Below, one piece after another: positions 33,285 through 45,200 of a DNA stretch of 64,000 nt. The translations under genes were made by a program, and so were the position numbers. The notes below the pieces were generated by a model. The model was not told where the DNA came from, did not search any database, and saw only the letters and a list, made by a program, of their open reading frames with translations. Source of the DNA: Phymorhynchus buccinoides (taxonomy: Eukaryota; Mollusca; Gastropoda; Neogastropoda; Raphitomidae); contig CM065684.1 in the NCBI GenBank assembly GCA_017654935.2, positions 60,910,854 through 60,974,853 on the forward strand, in the 5' to 3' direction. The stretch's first letter is position 1. Each line of letters begins with the position of its first letter.

Positions 33285-33560
33285 AAATCCAGCTGTCTGT
33301 TTGTGCATTATTTTCGCGCGTGTGTGTGTGTGCGCATATATGTGTGTACTTGTGTGTGTGTGTGTGTTTAAATCCAGCTTTCTGTTTGTGCATTATTATT
33401 GTGTATGTGCGCATATGTCATTTATTATGTGTGTACTTGTGTGTGTGTGTGTGTGTGTGTTTAAATCCAGCTTTCTGTTTGTGCATTGTTTCTGTCTGTG
33501 TGTGTGTGTGTGCGCGCACACGCATATGTGTGTAGTGTGTGTGTGTGTGTGTCTGTTTGT
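33216..33560. repeat. (TG)n tracts with a tripled TTTAAATCCAGCT spacer
   Basis: (TG) tracts at 33216-33281, 33320-33366, 33430-33460 and 33500-33550 are separated by near-identical spacers TTTAAATCCAGCTNTCTGTT then TGTGCATT at 33282, 33367 and 33460. This is a compound repeat of roughly 85-95-bp period. Confidence 0.85.
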
Positions 33561-33599
33561 CTGTCTTATGTCTCTGTGTGTTTACTCTTTACAACCATC

Positions 33600-33885
33600 C
33601 TGAAAATTCAAATTTGAAGGGGTGATTCTGTTGTATGTGTTACACTAAATTTGTGAAATTGACTGATTCATGAAATGAGCAAGATTTTGCCTGTCAGTTT
33701 CGTGAAACAAGCAACAGAATTGCATTTTTCATGAAACAAGCAAATCTGTACCCGGTTTCATGAAACAAGCACAAATGGCTTGCACGTTACGTGAAACAGG
33801 CACAATATTATTCAAAGACTGAACATTTGAATGCAAGTTTGCCTGTTTCATGAAATAAGCAAGCACTGAACACATGAGCTGATCC
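33600..33885. repeat. TTTCATGAAAC motif cluster
   Basis: The motifs TTTCATGAAACAAGCA, TTCATGAAATGAGCAAG, CAGTTTCGTGAAACAAGC and ACGTGAAACAGGC recur about seven times between 33665 and 33860. This is a degenerate short repeat with a palindromic GTTTCATGAAAC core. Confidence 0.6.
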
Positions 33886-33886
33886 A

Positions 33887-33889
<3 letters not shown>

Positions 33890-33976
<87 letters not shown>

Positions 33977-33982
33977 CTCTCA

Positions 33983-34050
<68 letters not shown>
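33890..34050. repeat. (CT)n microsatellite, interrupted
   Basis: CT dinucleotides with two short TTT/CAC interruptions at about 33972-33990. Confidence 0.95.
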
Positions 34051-34051
<1 letters not shown>

Positions 34052-34139
34052 CTTTATACCTCTCTCTACAAAATGTTCTTGTAAACCAATTTCCAGTGCT
34101 CTCTCAAGTGGGGACAATTATTTTCCCAAAAGTTCGCAT

Positions 34140-34584
<445 letters not shown>

Positions 34585-34599
34585 CCCCCCCCCTCCCAC

Positions 34600-35018
34600 T
34601 GTGGAAGGACCAGGTGTTGAGGTGACAAAATCCACATGACTTGGGTAAGATCCCAATGCCGTGTTCACCTGACGAGATCCTCACAGGATCGAAACAGCTG
34701 TCGTGAACTGGGCTCTGTCTGCCTCCCTTAAAAAAGGAGGAAAAGCCAAACTAGCACTCTATGTTTTTTAGAACATAGATCAAGATTCCAAGTTCTTGTA
34801 ACTGGTCTTGATTCTAATGTTGGATTATAAAGACATTAGGACAAAAATGTTTTTATCAAAATTTTATTAGATTTTGCATTTCAAATGCTCCAACTTTCAA
34901 GTCCTTTAGATCAGAGGCATGGTGCACAGCAGTATACTGAGATTTTAACTCAAAATCTATTTTTAGCCTTTTTGGTCAAAATCTATATATAATATATATA
35001 TGTATCTCTCTCCCTATT

Positions 35019-35051
<33 letters not shown>

Positions 35052-35130
35052 TTCTCTCCGCAGAAAGACACATACAGTCTCTCACTCACCAATATGTAAA
35101 ACAAAACCTGATAGGTTCCTTATTTAAGAA
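34600..35130. other. Intron 5 sequence, nothing assigned
   Basis: Sequence with a small CT tract near 35005-35055. No element or exon is supported. Confidence 0.4.
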
Positions 35131-35689
35131 TACAGTTGAATACGCTTAAGTCGACGTGCCAGCGGCAATTGATTTTATGTCGAGTTATGCGTCAGTCGAC
35201 TTATCCGTCAGTCGGATATCTCGACTTCACAGACGTTTTTTTTTTAAAAAGTCGACTTATCCGTCAGTCGGATATCTCGACTTTATAGACGTTTTCAGAA
35301 AAAAAGTCGACTTATCCGTCAGTCACAGACACTTTTAATGTTGACTTATACTCTTTGTGTGTGTGTTCATGCGTGCGTGCACGTGTGTGTGTAGGGGGTA
35401 GGTAGGTAGGTGTTTTTATGCCAGGAACAGAGAGAGAGAGAGAGAGTATATACAGTAAAGACGTTTCTTAAAGGGCCGGTCCGGTGGATGAAATTTTGCC
35501 TGACGTATGAACAATGCTCACTCTTTTCCATGGCAAAACAGCGAGAATGCAAGTTATGCTATGACTGGCCATCAGTGTTGAGTTGAGCCATGGTAAACTC
35601 AAAGTGTCTAAAAGAAAAGATATTTTAACTATGTACCGTAAAATACCGAGTATTAGCCCATCTAGTAGTATAAGCCCACCCCCCATTTG

Positions 35690-36066
35690 AAGGCAAACAC
35701 TATACAAAGGGTGAAATACCTTATAAAAGGGTGAAATACCTTGTAAAAGGGTGAAATCCCTTGGGCTGCAGCACTAGAAAAGACAAACTAATCCCTTTTA
35801 TCTGCAGCACTAGAAAAGACGACATAATCCTTTTGGCTGCAGCACAAGGAAAGACAGTGCAACCTAATCCCTTTGGCTGCAGCACTAGAAAAGACAGCTT
35901 AATCCCTTTGGCTGCAGCACCACTAGAAAAGAGTGCAACCTAATCCCTTTGGCTGCAGCACTAGAAATGACAGTGCAACCTAATCCCTTGGCTGCAGCAC
36001 TAGAAAAGACAACCTAATCAATTTGGCTGCAGCACTAGAAAAAACAGTACAACCTAATCCCTTTGT
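35690..36066 (+). repeat. Tandem repeat, about 40 bp, nine diverged units
   Basis: Units of CCTAATCCCTTTGGCTGCAG followed by CACTAGAAAAGACAGTGCAA vary in length by small deletions. A three-copy AAAGGGTGAAATACCTT run precedes them at 35707-35760. Confidence 0.85.
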
Positions 36067-36104
36067 TTTGTCTTTCTTCTCTTACAACTGAAACAATATG
36101 TTGA

Positions 36105-36225
36105 TTCTAAGACATTTTCTACTGGCTGTCAGTACAAATCGGAATTCCGATTTGTACTAGTAGAAATCAGAATTCTGATTTATACTAGTAGGATTCCGAA
36201 TCCTACTGGATTCCCATTTCTACTG
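36105..36225. repeat. Small palindromic cluster
   Basis: CAAATCGGAATTCCGATTTG, then GAAATCAGAATTCTGATTT and GGATTCCGAATCC, are three adjacent near-perfect palindromes. Confidence 0.7.
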
Positions 36226-36235
36226 TGACATAATT

Positions 36236-36269
36236 ATGTATGTGTGTGTGTGTGTGCGTGCATGCGTGC

Positions 36270-36314
<45 letters not shown>

Positions 36315-36320
36315 CCTGCG
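36236..36320. repeat. (GT)n microsatellite; an inverse (CA)n lies at 36610-36725
   Basis: GT/GC tracts, with CA tracts about 300 bases on. Both lie inside the pogo-like element. Confidence 0.85.
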
Positions 36321-37344
36321 TGAATGGATTCACTGGGCATTGGGGATGTAACATGTAGTGTAGCAAGCCCTTTAAATCCGCAGCACCCTCTAACAGGCTG
36401 TGCATCTTTCCTTTTACAATTAAGTTTCGAGCACAAGGGCAAATACTGTGTATAAACCCACCCCCTTTTTGGGGCCTCAAACTGTGCAAAGGATGGTGGG
36501 GGTGGGGGCTTAAACTCGGTATTTTACAGTACACGAATGTCCCTATTTTCTCCCACCGGAAATTGTTGACGTCACACGAGAATAAAACTGTCAAGCATAA
36601 TTGCAAACGTCACACACACACGCACGCACACGCACACACACACACACACACACAAACATACACATGTGCGCATGCACACCACACACACACACACACACAC
36701 ACATTCACGGCACGCGCGCGCACACATTCAAAAAGAGACAGATCAAAATAGAACAAGACTGGTGTGACTTAAGTCAGGAAGTCAGGGGGAAAAAACAAAA
36801 GTCAGGAAGTCAGGAAGTCGACTTATCCGTTTGACGTTTAGAAAAAATCTCGTCGACATAGACGAACGTCGAGTTATATACGTTGTTATCAAAGTCTTTT
36901 AAAGAGCACTTTTGGCCGGGAAATGATAAATCTGTCGACTTACGCAAAAGTCGAATTAAGCATGTGTCGACTTATCAGTATCCAGCTGTATTACTTTCTA
37001 TTTTGAAGTTACCCAGGATAAACAATCAGATACAAAATGTTGTCCATCAGTTTGTTTTTCATCATTTAAAAAAAGCTGATTTTAACATAGTTCAAGCGGG
37101 TTTAAACAGATTCTAATTAAGTTTTGTTGATTACTTTTAAGACCTTCCATTTCATGTTAAATATAATGGAGGTTGTCATTTAGACACATGATTTTTTTAT
37201 GCTTTTGCCAAACAGGTTCGTAACTTCGACAGTTAGCGATTCTTCTTATGTACCGCGTTGAAAGAAAACACTACGCCACCCCCTGTCTCACCAGGGGTTT
37301 GCGTGAACATTGGATTATAAGTAGTTGTTTCATTACACTTGTGC

Positions 37345-37460
37345 TAAGGAAACATATCCCCCCCCCCCCCCCCCCCCCGCCTCCTCTTTCAACAAATGAA
37401 AGTGCACCAAAAACAAACTTTATGCGCCCCCCCCCCCCCCCCCCCCCGCCCCCCCCCCGT
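37345..37460. repeat. Two C-runs (about 18-20 each) in intron 5
   Basis: C-homopolymers at 37358-37378 and 37426-37459 flank CAACAAATGAAAGTGCACC. On the minus strand they are G-runs with G-quadruplex potential. Confidence 0.85.
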
Positions 37461-37639
37461 GGGGCTCTCACCAGCGGATTTGTTTGAACAGGGGATTACA
37501 AGCAGATGTTACATTTCACTTGTACTCACTTGTGTGTGTATGTGCTGGTTGTGTGTGTGTTGTTTATGTGTGTATGTTGTTGTGAATATATACTGTTATT
37601 TCATGCTTGCAAATTGTGTGACAATGCATACCTGTATTA

Positions 37640-38042
37640 CAGGGTTCGTACAGTCTTTAAAGGTCGGTAAAAACTTGTAAAAAACGCCGCCCCATTTTCA
37701 AGCCCTTAAAAAGTCTGTAAAAACAGCCATTTTGCCCAGAGTTTTTAAAAAGTCTTTATTTTTTATCAACAAGCTTATCCTTCCCAGTACATAATTTGAC
37801 AATCAGTTCTATTCAGAACAAAATGCCCCAGTACAAATCCTGAAAAATCTGGTAGGTCACTTATCTCCTTTGAAATTCGGGTAGCTCCCATCTGGAAAGA
37901 TCGTTGACGCAAGCGCAACACCACCCATTGTATGTGTGTGTGTGTGTGTGCGTTACCGTCATATAGAGTCCTTATGGGAAAGGTCTTTAAGAAGTCTTTA
38001 AAAAGTTTGTAAATTTGGATGGGAAAAATCTGTACGAACCTA
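37640..38042. mobile_element. hAT-like MITE with CAGGGTTCGTACAG ends
   Basis: The left end CAGGGTTCGTACAGTCTTTA and right end TCTGTACGAACCTAA are inverted. CAGGG-type ends fit hAT elements. Internal AAAGTCTTTAAAAAG motifs are repeated. The middle carries a degraded copy of the 28085 repeat and a (TG)n. Confidence 0.65.
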
Positions 38043-38093
38043 ATTAGGCCTATTATAAGTAGTACCTCTCTTCTTCTCTCTGCACCTACCAAA

Positions 38094-38840
38094 GCTCTCG
38101 TACTCTTCGTTCTTCTTCCCAGAAACTTCTTAAAGTTCCTAAGCGGTCCTTGAAATCTTCGGGTGAGAGGGCGTTTAGTTTTGTTGCACCAAGCGTTTGG
38201 AATTCTCTCCCTGACCATACCCGTAACCAGTCCACTCTTCCTTCATTCAAGTCCCAACTAAAAACCCGCTTCTTCAGGAAAGCTTTCTCTCTGTAAAGTC
38301 TATCCTTTCCCCACTCTTGTCTTCCAGCTCATTGACGTTGAGTCTTTCATTTAACGTCTATCCACTTCTCGTGATATTAGACAGGCATCTTCACATACAT
38401 CTCTATGAAAATGAATACATTAGAGAATGCATTGCCTAACACCCACCTCCCTTCAACCCCCCCACCCCCCCACCCCAACCATCCCCCCACCCCCACCCCA
38501 ACCATCCCCCGCCCCCACCACCTTGACGTTGAGTATGAAGCTAACGCATGCGCGTGTGTGTATGGGGTAGGGGGCGGGGTGTGGGATGGGAGGGGGGGGC
38601 GGGGGATGGGGGGAGGGTGGGGGGAGGGTGTTGAAGGGAGATGGGTGTTAATGTGTTGTGTTGTGATTATATGCAATGCATTCTCCAAATTATTCATTTT
38701 CATAGAGATGTATGGTGAGGATACATGAACCAGTCTGTTAGAAATGTTTGTACGAATGGTGAGTGAAAAGCGCATTGAGTTGCTTAGCAAGATTATGCGC
38801 TATATAAGCATTATTAATTATTATTTTTTATTATTTAGTA
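38094..38840 (+). pseudogene. Non-LTR retrotransposon 3' end
   Basis: The frame from about 38094 to a stop at 38296 encodes GERAFSFVAPSVWNSLPDHT and FKSQLKTRFFRKAFS, the usual end of CR1-like ORF2 proteins. The following 3' region includes C/G-rich palindromic segments (38450-38640) and ends GCGCATTGAGTTGC, then TTATGCGCTATATAAGCATT and (ATT)n. That is the same tail family as at 16821. Confidence 0.75.
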
Positions 38841-38845
38841 GTAGT

Positions 38846-39055
38846 AGTACTAGTAGTCACAGCAGTTGTTGTTGCTGATTGTTATGTGCATTTTTACCGG
38901 CCTAACAAAGTCTGACCGGTATTGTTTTGTCTGCTCATGTTATTGGATTTTTGTTTCATGTTTTTATTCCATTTCAATTTTGTGTAAAGTGCCCTGTAGC
39001 CTACATAGTAGGATGGGCACTATATACATTTTCCTCATTATTATTATTATTTTTA
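38846..39055 (+). mobile_element. SINE-like repeat, inverse copy of 18437-18610
   Basis: GTCTGACCGGTATTGTTTTG, GTGTAAAGTGCCCTGTAGCC and GGGCACTATATACATTTTCC with (ATT)n are inverse to 18437-18600. Confidence 0.65.
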
Positions 39056-39091
39056 TAGTCAGGAAAATATGGTACTTCTCTCTGTCGACAG

Positions 39092-39366
39092 CTTCTGCCA
39101 CACGGGGATAAGGGAGATTACACTGACATCAGCCGTTATTTTGCCCCTGTCTCGTCGTCATCGTCGTCGCCGTCAACCACTGCTTCCTGTAAAGCCACCA
39201 CTGCAGCCAGCACCACTTGTGTCAACAACAGCGCCGCTGTGCCACTGTCATCTTCAGCTGCAGCAGCAGCCATGACATGTCATGAGACAGTCCACTGTTT
39301 GACAGACGGTGTCAAACAATACGCCCATGCCAACGTTGTTGTTGATGCGACAGCTCCCCAGCTTAG
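39092..39366 (+). CDS. Exon 6, host gene
   Basis: This 275-bp exon lies between acceptor CTGTCGACAG| and donor CAGCTTAG|GTGGGT (phase 0 to phase 2). It encodes LLPHGDKGDYTDISRYFAPV, then a Ser run and a Ser/Thr/Ala-rich stretch with poly-Ala (residues about 146-237 of the model), ending VVVDATAPQLR. It contains the only notable cysteines between the N-terminal domain and the first repeat. It acts as a low-complexity linker. The split AG|C codon joins exon 7 (SLKEKG). Confidence 0.75.
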
Positions 39367-39457
39367 GTGGGTAGTGTTATTGGCCACAAATGTGTTTTGG
39401 GGGGTGTTTTGGGGGTGTTGTTTTTGGGGGGGGGGGTGGGGGTGTGTTTTTTAAGGG

Positions 39458-40161
39458 TAACCCTGTCACCGCCAGCCATTTTTCAGCCAAAATAATTCCA
39501 TTAAGCTTACCTGGGTAGAGAAAAAAAGTCTGCTATAGCACTGTTTCATAATTCGGTCTTTTGGGGTTATCTTTCCCTACTGTCTTGTCTTGAAGTCGGT
39601 TTGGGGTAGTTCCAGTTCAAAATAAGAATTAAAAAATGGAAGTTACCTACCTTAAACAACAACTATATTTCGTTCTTGTCTTCAAGTCTTAGGGTATTAA
39701 TGCGGTCATATCAAGTAAACAAATAAGAACATAACTGTTTATAGTCAACGAATGTAAACACTTTAAAAAAGAAACATGAAACAGGACTTAATATTATTTA
39801 ATCTACAAACTGATAACTGAGCAATTAAACACCCCTCTATTTCAATTACGGAGCAGCCATGCCGTGTTGACAGCATTTCCTAACCGGAACTATGCCCCAC
39901 ATGGCCGAAAGGCCAAAGAGGGCGTAAAACACTATTATTATACTAACCGGAACTAAGTGTCCTAAGGGACACACAACTCGTCTGTCGAAACAGTGCTATA
40001 GTGGGGATTCTTCTATGACATGCATAAAGTAAGGCCTATCTTTACCTCCCAAAATTATGAAAATAGACTTTGGATAACAGACCCTCGTTTGAGGCCTTTT
40101 CGTGACATGGGTGTTAAATCATTGTGGTGCTAAAATGCGACATTGGCGGTGAAAGGGTTAA
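39458..40161. mobile_element. TTAA-type MITE carrying a nested insertion
   Basis: The left end TAACCCTGTCACCGCCAGCC and right end TTGGCGGTGAAAGGGTTAA belong to the family at 9692 and 52168. The homologous block around GGGGATTCTTCTATGACAT resumes only after the insertion at 39534-40000. Confidence 0.8.
39534..40000. mobile_element. Nested element with TATAGCACTGTTTC ends
   Basis: The left end TATAGCACTGTTTC and right end GAAACAGTGCTATA are exactly inverse over 14 bases. Removing the segment restores the continuity seen in the uninterrupted MITE copies (AATACTGGGGATTC type). About 466 bases, no open frame. Confidence 0.75.
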
Positions 40162-40500
40162 TGTTATGTTTTCAAAATGCTTTTGTTGCCGTTTGGTTAG
40201 TTCATTCAAATTGTGAATCAAATGGCAGGAGTCCTCACTGTAACAGATTGTACATACTGTCTCTTTTATTGTATTTGTATTTTAGGAAAAAATCACTGGA
40301 TAAATAGCTACTTCTAGGAATGTAAAGCAGACTATGATGGTTAGCTAAAACAATGAGATTTAAAAAGCGAAAAGTCTTTCTTTGGTTAAGAGATTTGTTG
40401 ATTTTTTTATGATGATTTCTTTTCTTTTCTTTTACAAATAACTTTCACATAAACTTACTTCATTTGTTAGGGAAAATGTGCAGGTGGGATTGTTGAGGGG
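40162..40500. other. Intron 6 sequence, nothing assigned
   Basis: AT-rich with no recognised feature. Confidence 0.35.
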
Positions 40501-40835
40501 CAAGGGCATAGCTGCTAACCATTCCAAATTTCCTGGGATTTTTCCTTTTTCCAGCCACGATTCCGCATTTCCGATTATAATAATAAAATTCCGGATTCCG
40601 AAATCGTAAGGAAAAAAAAGGTAAACAATGTCAAATCCACATGGAAGTCAACGTGCGTGCTGGCTGTTTCCACAGCCATTCCCAATGCCAATCCAACATT
40701 TATTATCCCGGAAACCATTATCTGCGCATGTGCGGTAAGCTTCTCTGCTGAGCAAAATAGCGTAAAACAAACAGCGAAGTTGCGTTGAGTTTTCCCAAGT
40801 TTGTTCCTCGGCACTGAGAACTATTTCCCATCAAC

Positions 40836-41044
40836 GATGTGTCCCACGAAGAAGATGGTTACGCTTTCTGCACTGTGTGCCGACGCAACTTCAAAATTTC
40901 TTACGGGAATCTAAAATAACATGGCTGTTCACGAGAAGCTTGTGCCATGAAACTGAAAGCAGAAGTCTTCAGTTGTGAAAACGATCGCTATGATGTAGTC
41001 ATGATGCAGCGCTTCGTTGCTAAAACGGCACAATCAGTGGAGAG
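40836..41044 (+). pseudogene. hAT-type transposase zinc-finger exon remnant
   Basis: The frame encodes DVSHEEDGYAFCTVCRRNFK then ISYGNLK and a stop, continuing HGCSREACAMK to MMQRFVAKTAQSVER. It ends at a good donor-like GAGAG|GTAAGC. A CxxC finger of the form FCxVCRxxFxISxG is typical of the TTF/BED-like finger at the start of hAT transposases and their domesticated relatives; the downstream HxxSKxH half is lost. The in-frame TAA at about 40917 makes it a pseudogene. Confidence 0.55.
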
Positions 41045-41490
41045 GTAAGCATGCTGTTTTATTCGGCTTGTGTAAGACAATGTTTTCTTGTCAGGAGATG
41101 AAGACTTTGCTTCTTTATAAAAAATAAAATGCTTCAGCTTGACCCATGCTCTCTCAGGAGGGGGGGGGGGGGGGTAAATTTACCCCCCCCCCCTCCAATG
41201 AACCAACCCAGCCGTATGTCTGGATTTTGATTCTGGAAAGTTGGCAGCTATGCAAGGGGGAGGTTGCGAATACAATTACCTTTACATACTGTAACACATT
41301 TTTTATGAATTTGTCCCAACTGCGTTGAAATTATGAAGAAGAGTGACTGCTATTTACCTTTCCCAGGTACCTTTCCACACCTTGTTAATTTTTTCCTGCT
41401 TTGAAATTAGTAATGAATTTTTTTGGGGTGCAAAATTGTTAAAAAGTAGCACTCTAAAGCCATGGATAGTGGATAGTGTAGCTGAGATAT

Positions 41491-42049
41491 TTAACTCTTC
41501 TACTACCAAGTATTACTTAGACTGTTTACTGTTGCGCACCAAGTAATTTTTGCCGCTGCACTGATTTTCGCACACACTCACTTTAAAGATTCATTAAAAT
41601 AAATACTCGCTGGAATCATCACTAAATTTACCTGTGTCGATCTGCTGCTGCAAACCCAAGATCGTTTCAACACTTTCGATGCTCTTTTTGATTCGCCTAA
41701 GTTCAGATTCTGCCACTTTTTCCACAGTAAATGCTTCGTCAGCACTATCGCCATCTTGTAGAGGTTCACGTCAAAAGTTGTCAGTTTCCATCGTCAAAAA
41801 CGCGAGGAAAATCCTAAAGCGATTGAAAATTACAAAATTTAGCCTACAAATGAAGATGGCGGAAGGTTGTGCTTTCCCTGAGCGAACTGCGCATGTCACG
41901 GAAGTAAAGGATGTGATGTCACTTGATATAAATAGCGCAAAGGGGGACACCGGGGTTTCCCTAGCATCTGGCGGTCAAACCCGCCAGTGGCTAGCAACGG
42001 TATACGGTAAAGCGGCGGGTCAACCCGCCGACGGTAGTGGAAGTGTTAA
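41491..42049. mobile_element. TTAA-flanked MITE, second end type
   Basis: The left end TTAACTCTTCTACTACCAAG and right end CGGTAGTGGAAGTGTTAA are inverted and bounded by TTAA. Near the right end two small hairpins, TGGCGGTCAAACCCGCCA and GGCGGGTCAACCCGCC, lie 40 bases apart. A related end, TTAACTCTTCTAGTGCC, is at 49170. Confidence 0.6.
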
Positions 42050-42224
42050 GATGTTATTGTATTGTTTTTGCAAACACAACAACGGACTCAATCGTGATTT
42101 AGAATCACATGAAAATGGGATAGAAACATGAGATGGAGTTTGCAAACTACAGATCGATGGAGTTTGAAGGTTGACTGACTGACAGTGTTGATAGAAAGTG
42201 TTGCTCTCTTTTGTTCTGTCACAG

Positions 42225-45200
42225 CTTGAAGGAGAAAGGTATGAAGCCACCAATGTTACACAAGTCTACGGCTTCAAGGTCTGGAGAGATGGATGACGCC
42301 ATGGTCAGCACCAAAGGACACAGAAAGAACTTCAAAACTCATTCCAGCACAACCAGGGAATCCAGTACAGATCTCCACACAGCTGATGGCAGCACCAAAG
42401 AATGCCAAAATAATGTTGAAACTACGTGTAGTAGCACCAAAGAATGCCGTAATGATGTTGAAACTGCGTGTAGTAGCACCAAAGAATGCCAAAATAATGT
42501 TGAAACTACGTGTAGTAGCACCAAAGAATGCCGTAATGATGTTGAAACTGCGTGTAGTAGCACCAAAGAATGCCAAAATAATGTTGAAACTGCGTGTAGT
42601 AGCACCAAAGAATGCCAAAATAATGTTGAAACTGCGTGTAGTAGCACCAAAGAATGCCAAAATAATGTTGAAATTGTGTGTAGTAGCACCAAAGAATGCC
42701 GTAATGATGTTGAAATTGAATGTAGCAGCACCAAAGAATGCCGTAATGATGTTGAAATTGAATGTAGCAGCACCAAAGAATGCCGTAATGATGTTGAAAT
42801 TGAATGTAGCAGCACCAAAGAATGCCGTAATGATGTTGAAATTGAATGTAGCAGCACCAAAGAATGCCGTAATGATGTTGAAATTGAATGTAGCAGCATC
42901 AAAGAATGCCGTAATGATGTTGAAATTGAATGTAGCAGCATCAAAGAATGCCATAATGATGTTGAAATTGAATGTAGCAGCATCAAAGAATGCCGTAATG
43001 ATGTTGAAACTGAATGTAGCTGCACCAAAAAATGCCAAAATAATGTTGAAATTGCGTGTAGTAGCACCAAAAAATGCCATAATGATGTTGAAATTGAATG
43101 TAGCAGCACAAAAGAATGTCGAGGAAAAGAGGTCACTTTAGCTCACGGAAACGACGGCGAGAAAAGCAGAAAGGAGCCCGCCGAAGTTCCTGGCAGCAGC
43201 AGGAAGAGAAAGGGGGGATGTAGCAAGAGCTATGACATTCACCGTAAGAAGAGGAAAGACGCGGAAGTAAACTTGGACATCAGTGAAGATGTGAAGCAAG
43301 CTGGGAAGCCGCCACCATCATCATCTGAGCATGTGAATGGTACAACTAGCGAACACAGGCGTAAAAAGGGACGTAAAGTGTCCGAGGCGGACCCATTAGG
43401 CACAGAGGAAGCGTCAGTTTCCATGCACGAAGACAGCAAAAAGATGTCCATGTTGGAATCTGAAAACGGTCAAAAGATGTCCATGTTAAAGTCAAAATCA
43501 AGTAAAACGATGCCTGTTTTGGAGTCAAAAGACAGTAAAAAGATGGCTGTTTTGGAGTCAAAAGACAGTAAGAAGATGGCTGTTTTGGAGTCAAAAGACA
43601 GTAAAAAGATGCAAGTGTTGGAGTCAAAAGACAGTAAAAAGATGCCAGTCTTGGGGTTGAAAGACAGTAAAAAGATGCCAGTGTTGGAGTCAGAAGACAG
43701 TCAAAAGATGCCAGTGTTGGAGTCAAAAGACAGTAAAAAGATGCCAGTGTTGGAGTCAACAGACAGTAGAAAGATGCCAGTGTTTGAGTCAAAAGAAAGT
43801 AAGAAGATGCCAGTGTTGGAGTCAAAAGACAGTAAAAAGATGCCAGTGTTAGGGTTAAAAGACGGTAAAAAGACACCAGTGTTAGGGTTAAAAGACCGTA
43901 AAAAGACACCAGTGTTGGAGTCAAAGGACAGTAAAAAGATGCCAGTGTTGGAGTCAAAAGACAGTAAAAAGATAACAGCTTCTGAGTCCGACAACAATGT
44001 TCAGACATTGCAGTTAAGTACAGAATGCAAGCGAAAATTACCTAATGAAAGCTTGACAAAAACCACATCAGACACTAAGGCATGTTGTTCTCCCCACACA
44101 AGCCACTGTCCGGGCCTTGACAATGATGCTAAGGATGATGTGGAGGAGGAGGAGGAGATTCTCCATGACTGGGAGCTGCCCAACCTGACAGAATCATCGG
44201 CTCAAGCCTTACGGCCAAAAGAGTGGGGCCGCCCCTTGGGCAGACCTCATCACACCGCAGCGAAGAGCCACAAAGGTAAACTGACCCTGTCCAGAAACAA
44301 AGAGTCACACCACCGTGAATCTAATTCGGACACAAATTCAGAAGAAGCAGGGCGTATTGGCACAAAGAAGAAAAAGACAACACAGAATGCCTGCGATAAA
44401 GAAAGAAAGCACTCAGGCAATCGCAAAAATGAGCGCTCCAAAAAATTGCCAGGACATTCTCGGCTGCTTGCAGATTTAGATTTTTCGTCGTCATCGTCTT
44501 CCGAGTCACCTTTGAAGAAAACGAGTTCTCTTTCCTCCGTGACGGGAGGTAAATCATTGGGAGAGGGCTGTAGCAGAATGAATGGCGCCGAAAAACTGTG
44601 TGGTGAGAAAGTGTCGAAAGAAGGTCAAAGACATTGGGGTAAAAAGGGAAGTGTTGTGCAACAACAGACCGAGGGTGAAGACTCCAAGAGCTGTAGAAAG
44701 GAGGATCATAGATTGATGCCTGATCTGCATTATCAGGTGGAAGCTATGAGGTTCTCAAAGAGGGCGCTGACGAGCAGAAGACGCGAAATCTACCAGCCGT
44801 GCGCTAACAATCAACGTGCAACTTCGGCGCACAAGTCTTTGTCGCTTTCCTCCTCAGCCGATGCGAAGGAAAGGAACAGAGCATTTTCTTCGTCTATAGT
44901 GGCGTGCGGCGAGGCTCTCCCCTCTCTCTCAAGCACCGGGGATTGTTTACCATCACTCGGGGAACCCAGCAGGAACTATTTACCCTCCCTTAAAGATCTT
45001 CGCAGTGAGGGTTTACCTTCACTCGGTAAACGTGGCAGTGATGGTTTACCTTCACCCAGTAAACGTGGCAGTGATGGTTTACCTTCATTCAGTAAACGTG
45101 GCAGTGATGGTTTACCTTCACCCAGTAAACGTGGCAGTGACGGTTTACCTTCACCCAGTAAACGTGGCAGTGACGGTTTACCTTCACCCAGTAAACGTGG

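Larger units (their letters stand above)
35131..36990. mobile_element. Pogo/Tigger-like element, 1.86 kb, TACAG ends with GTCGAC motifs
   Basis: The left end TACAGTTGAATACGCTTAAG and right end (inverse) TACAGCTGGATACTGATAAG both continue into TCGAC. Subterminal GTCGACTTATCCGTCAGTCG blocks are repeated three times at 35190-35320 and recur at 36817-36860. TA borders fit a Tc1/mariner-pogo type. No transposase frame is left. The interior holds a 40-bp tandem array and GT/CA microsatellites. Confidence 0.7.

Noticed and set aside
42274..43141. Long alternative frames on both strands over the 42-bp coding repeat
   Set aside because: Because the unit is a multiple of three, several frames stay open; only the + frame continues through the full 5.1-kb exon with matching splice phases.
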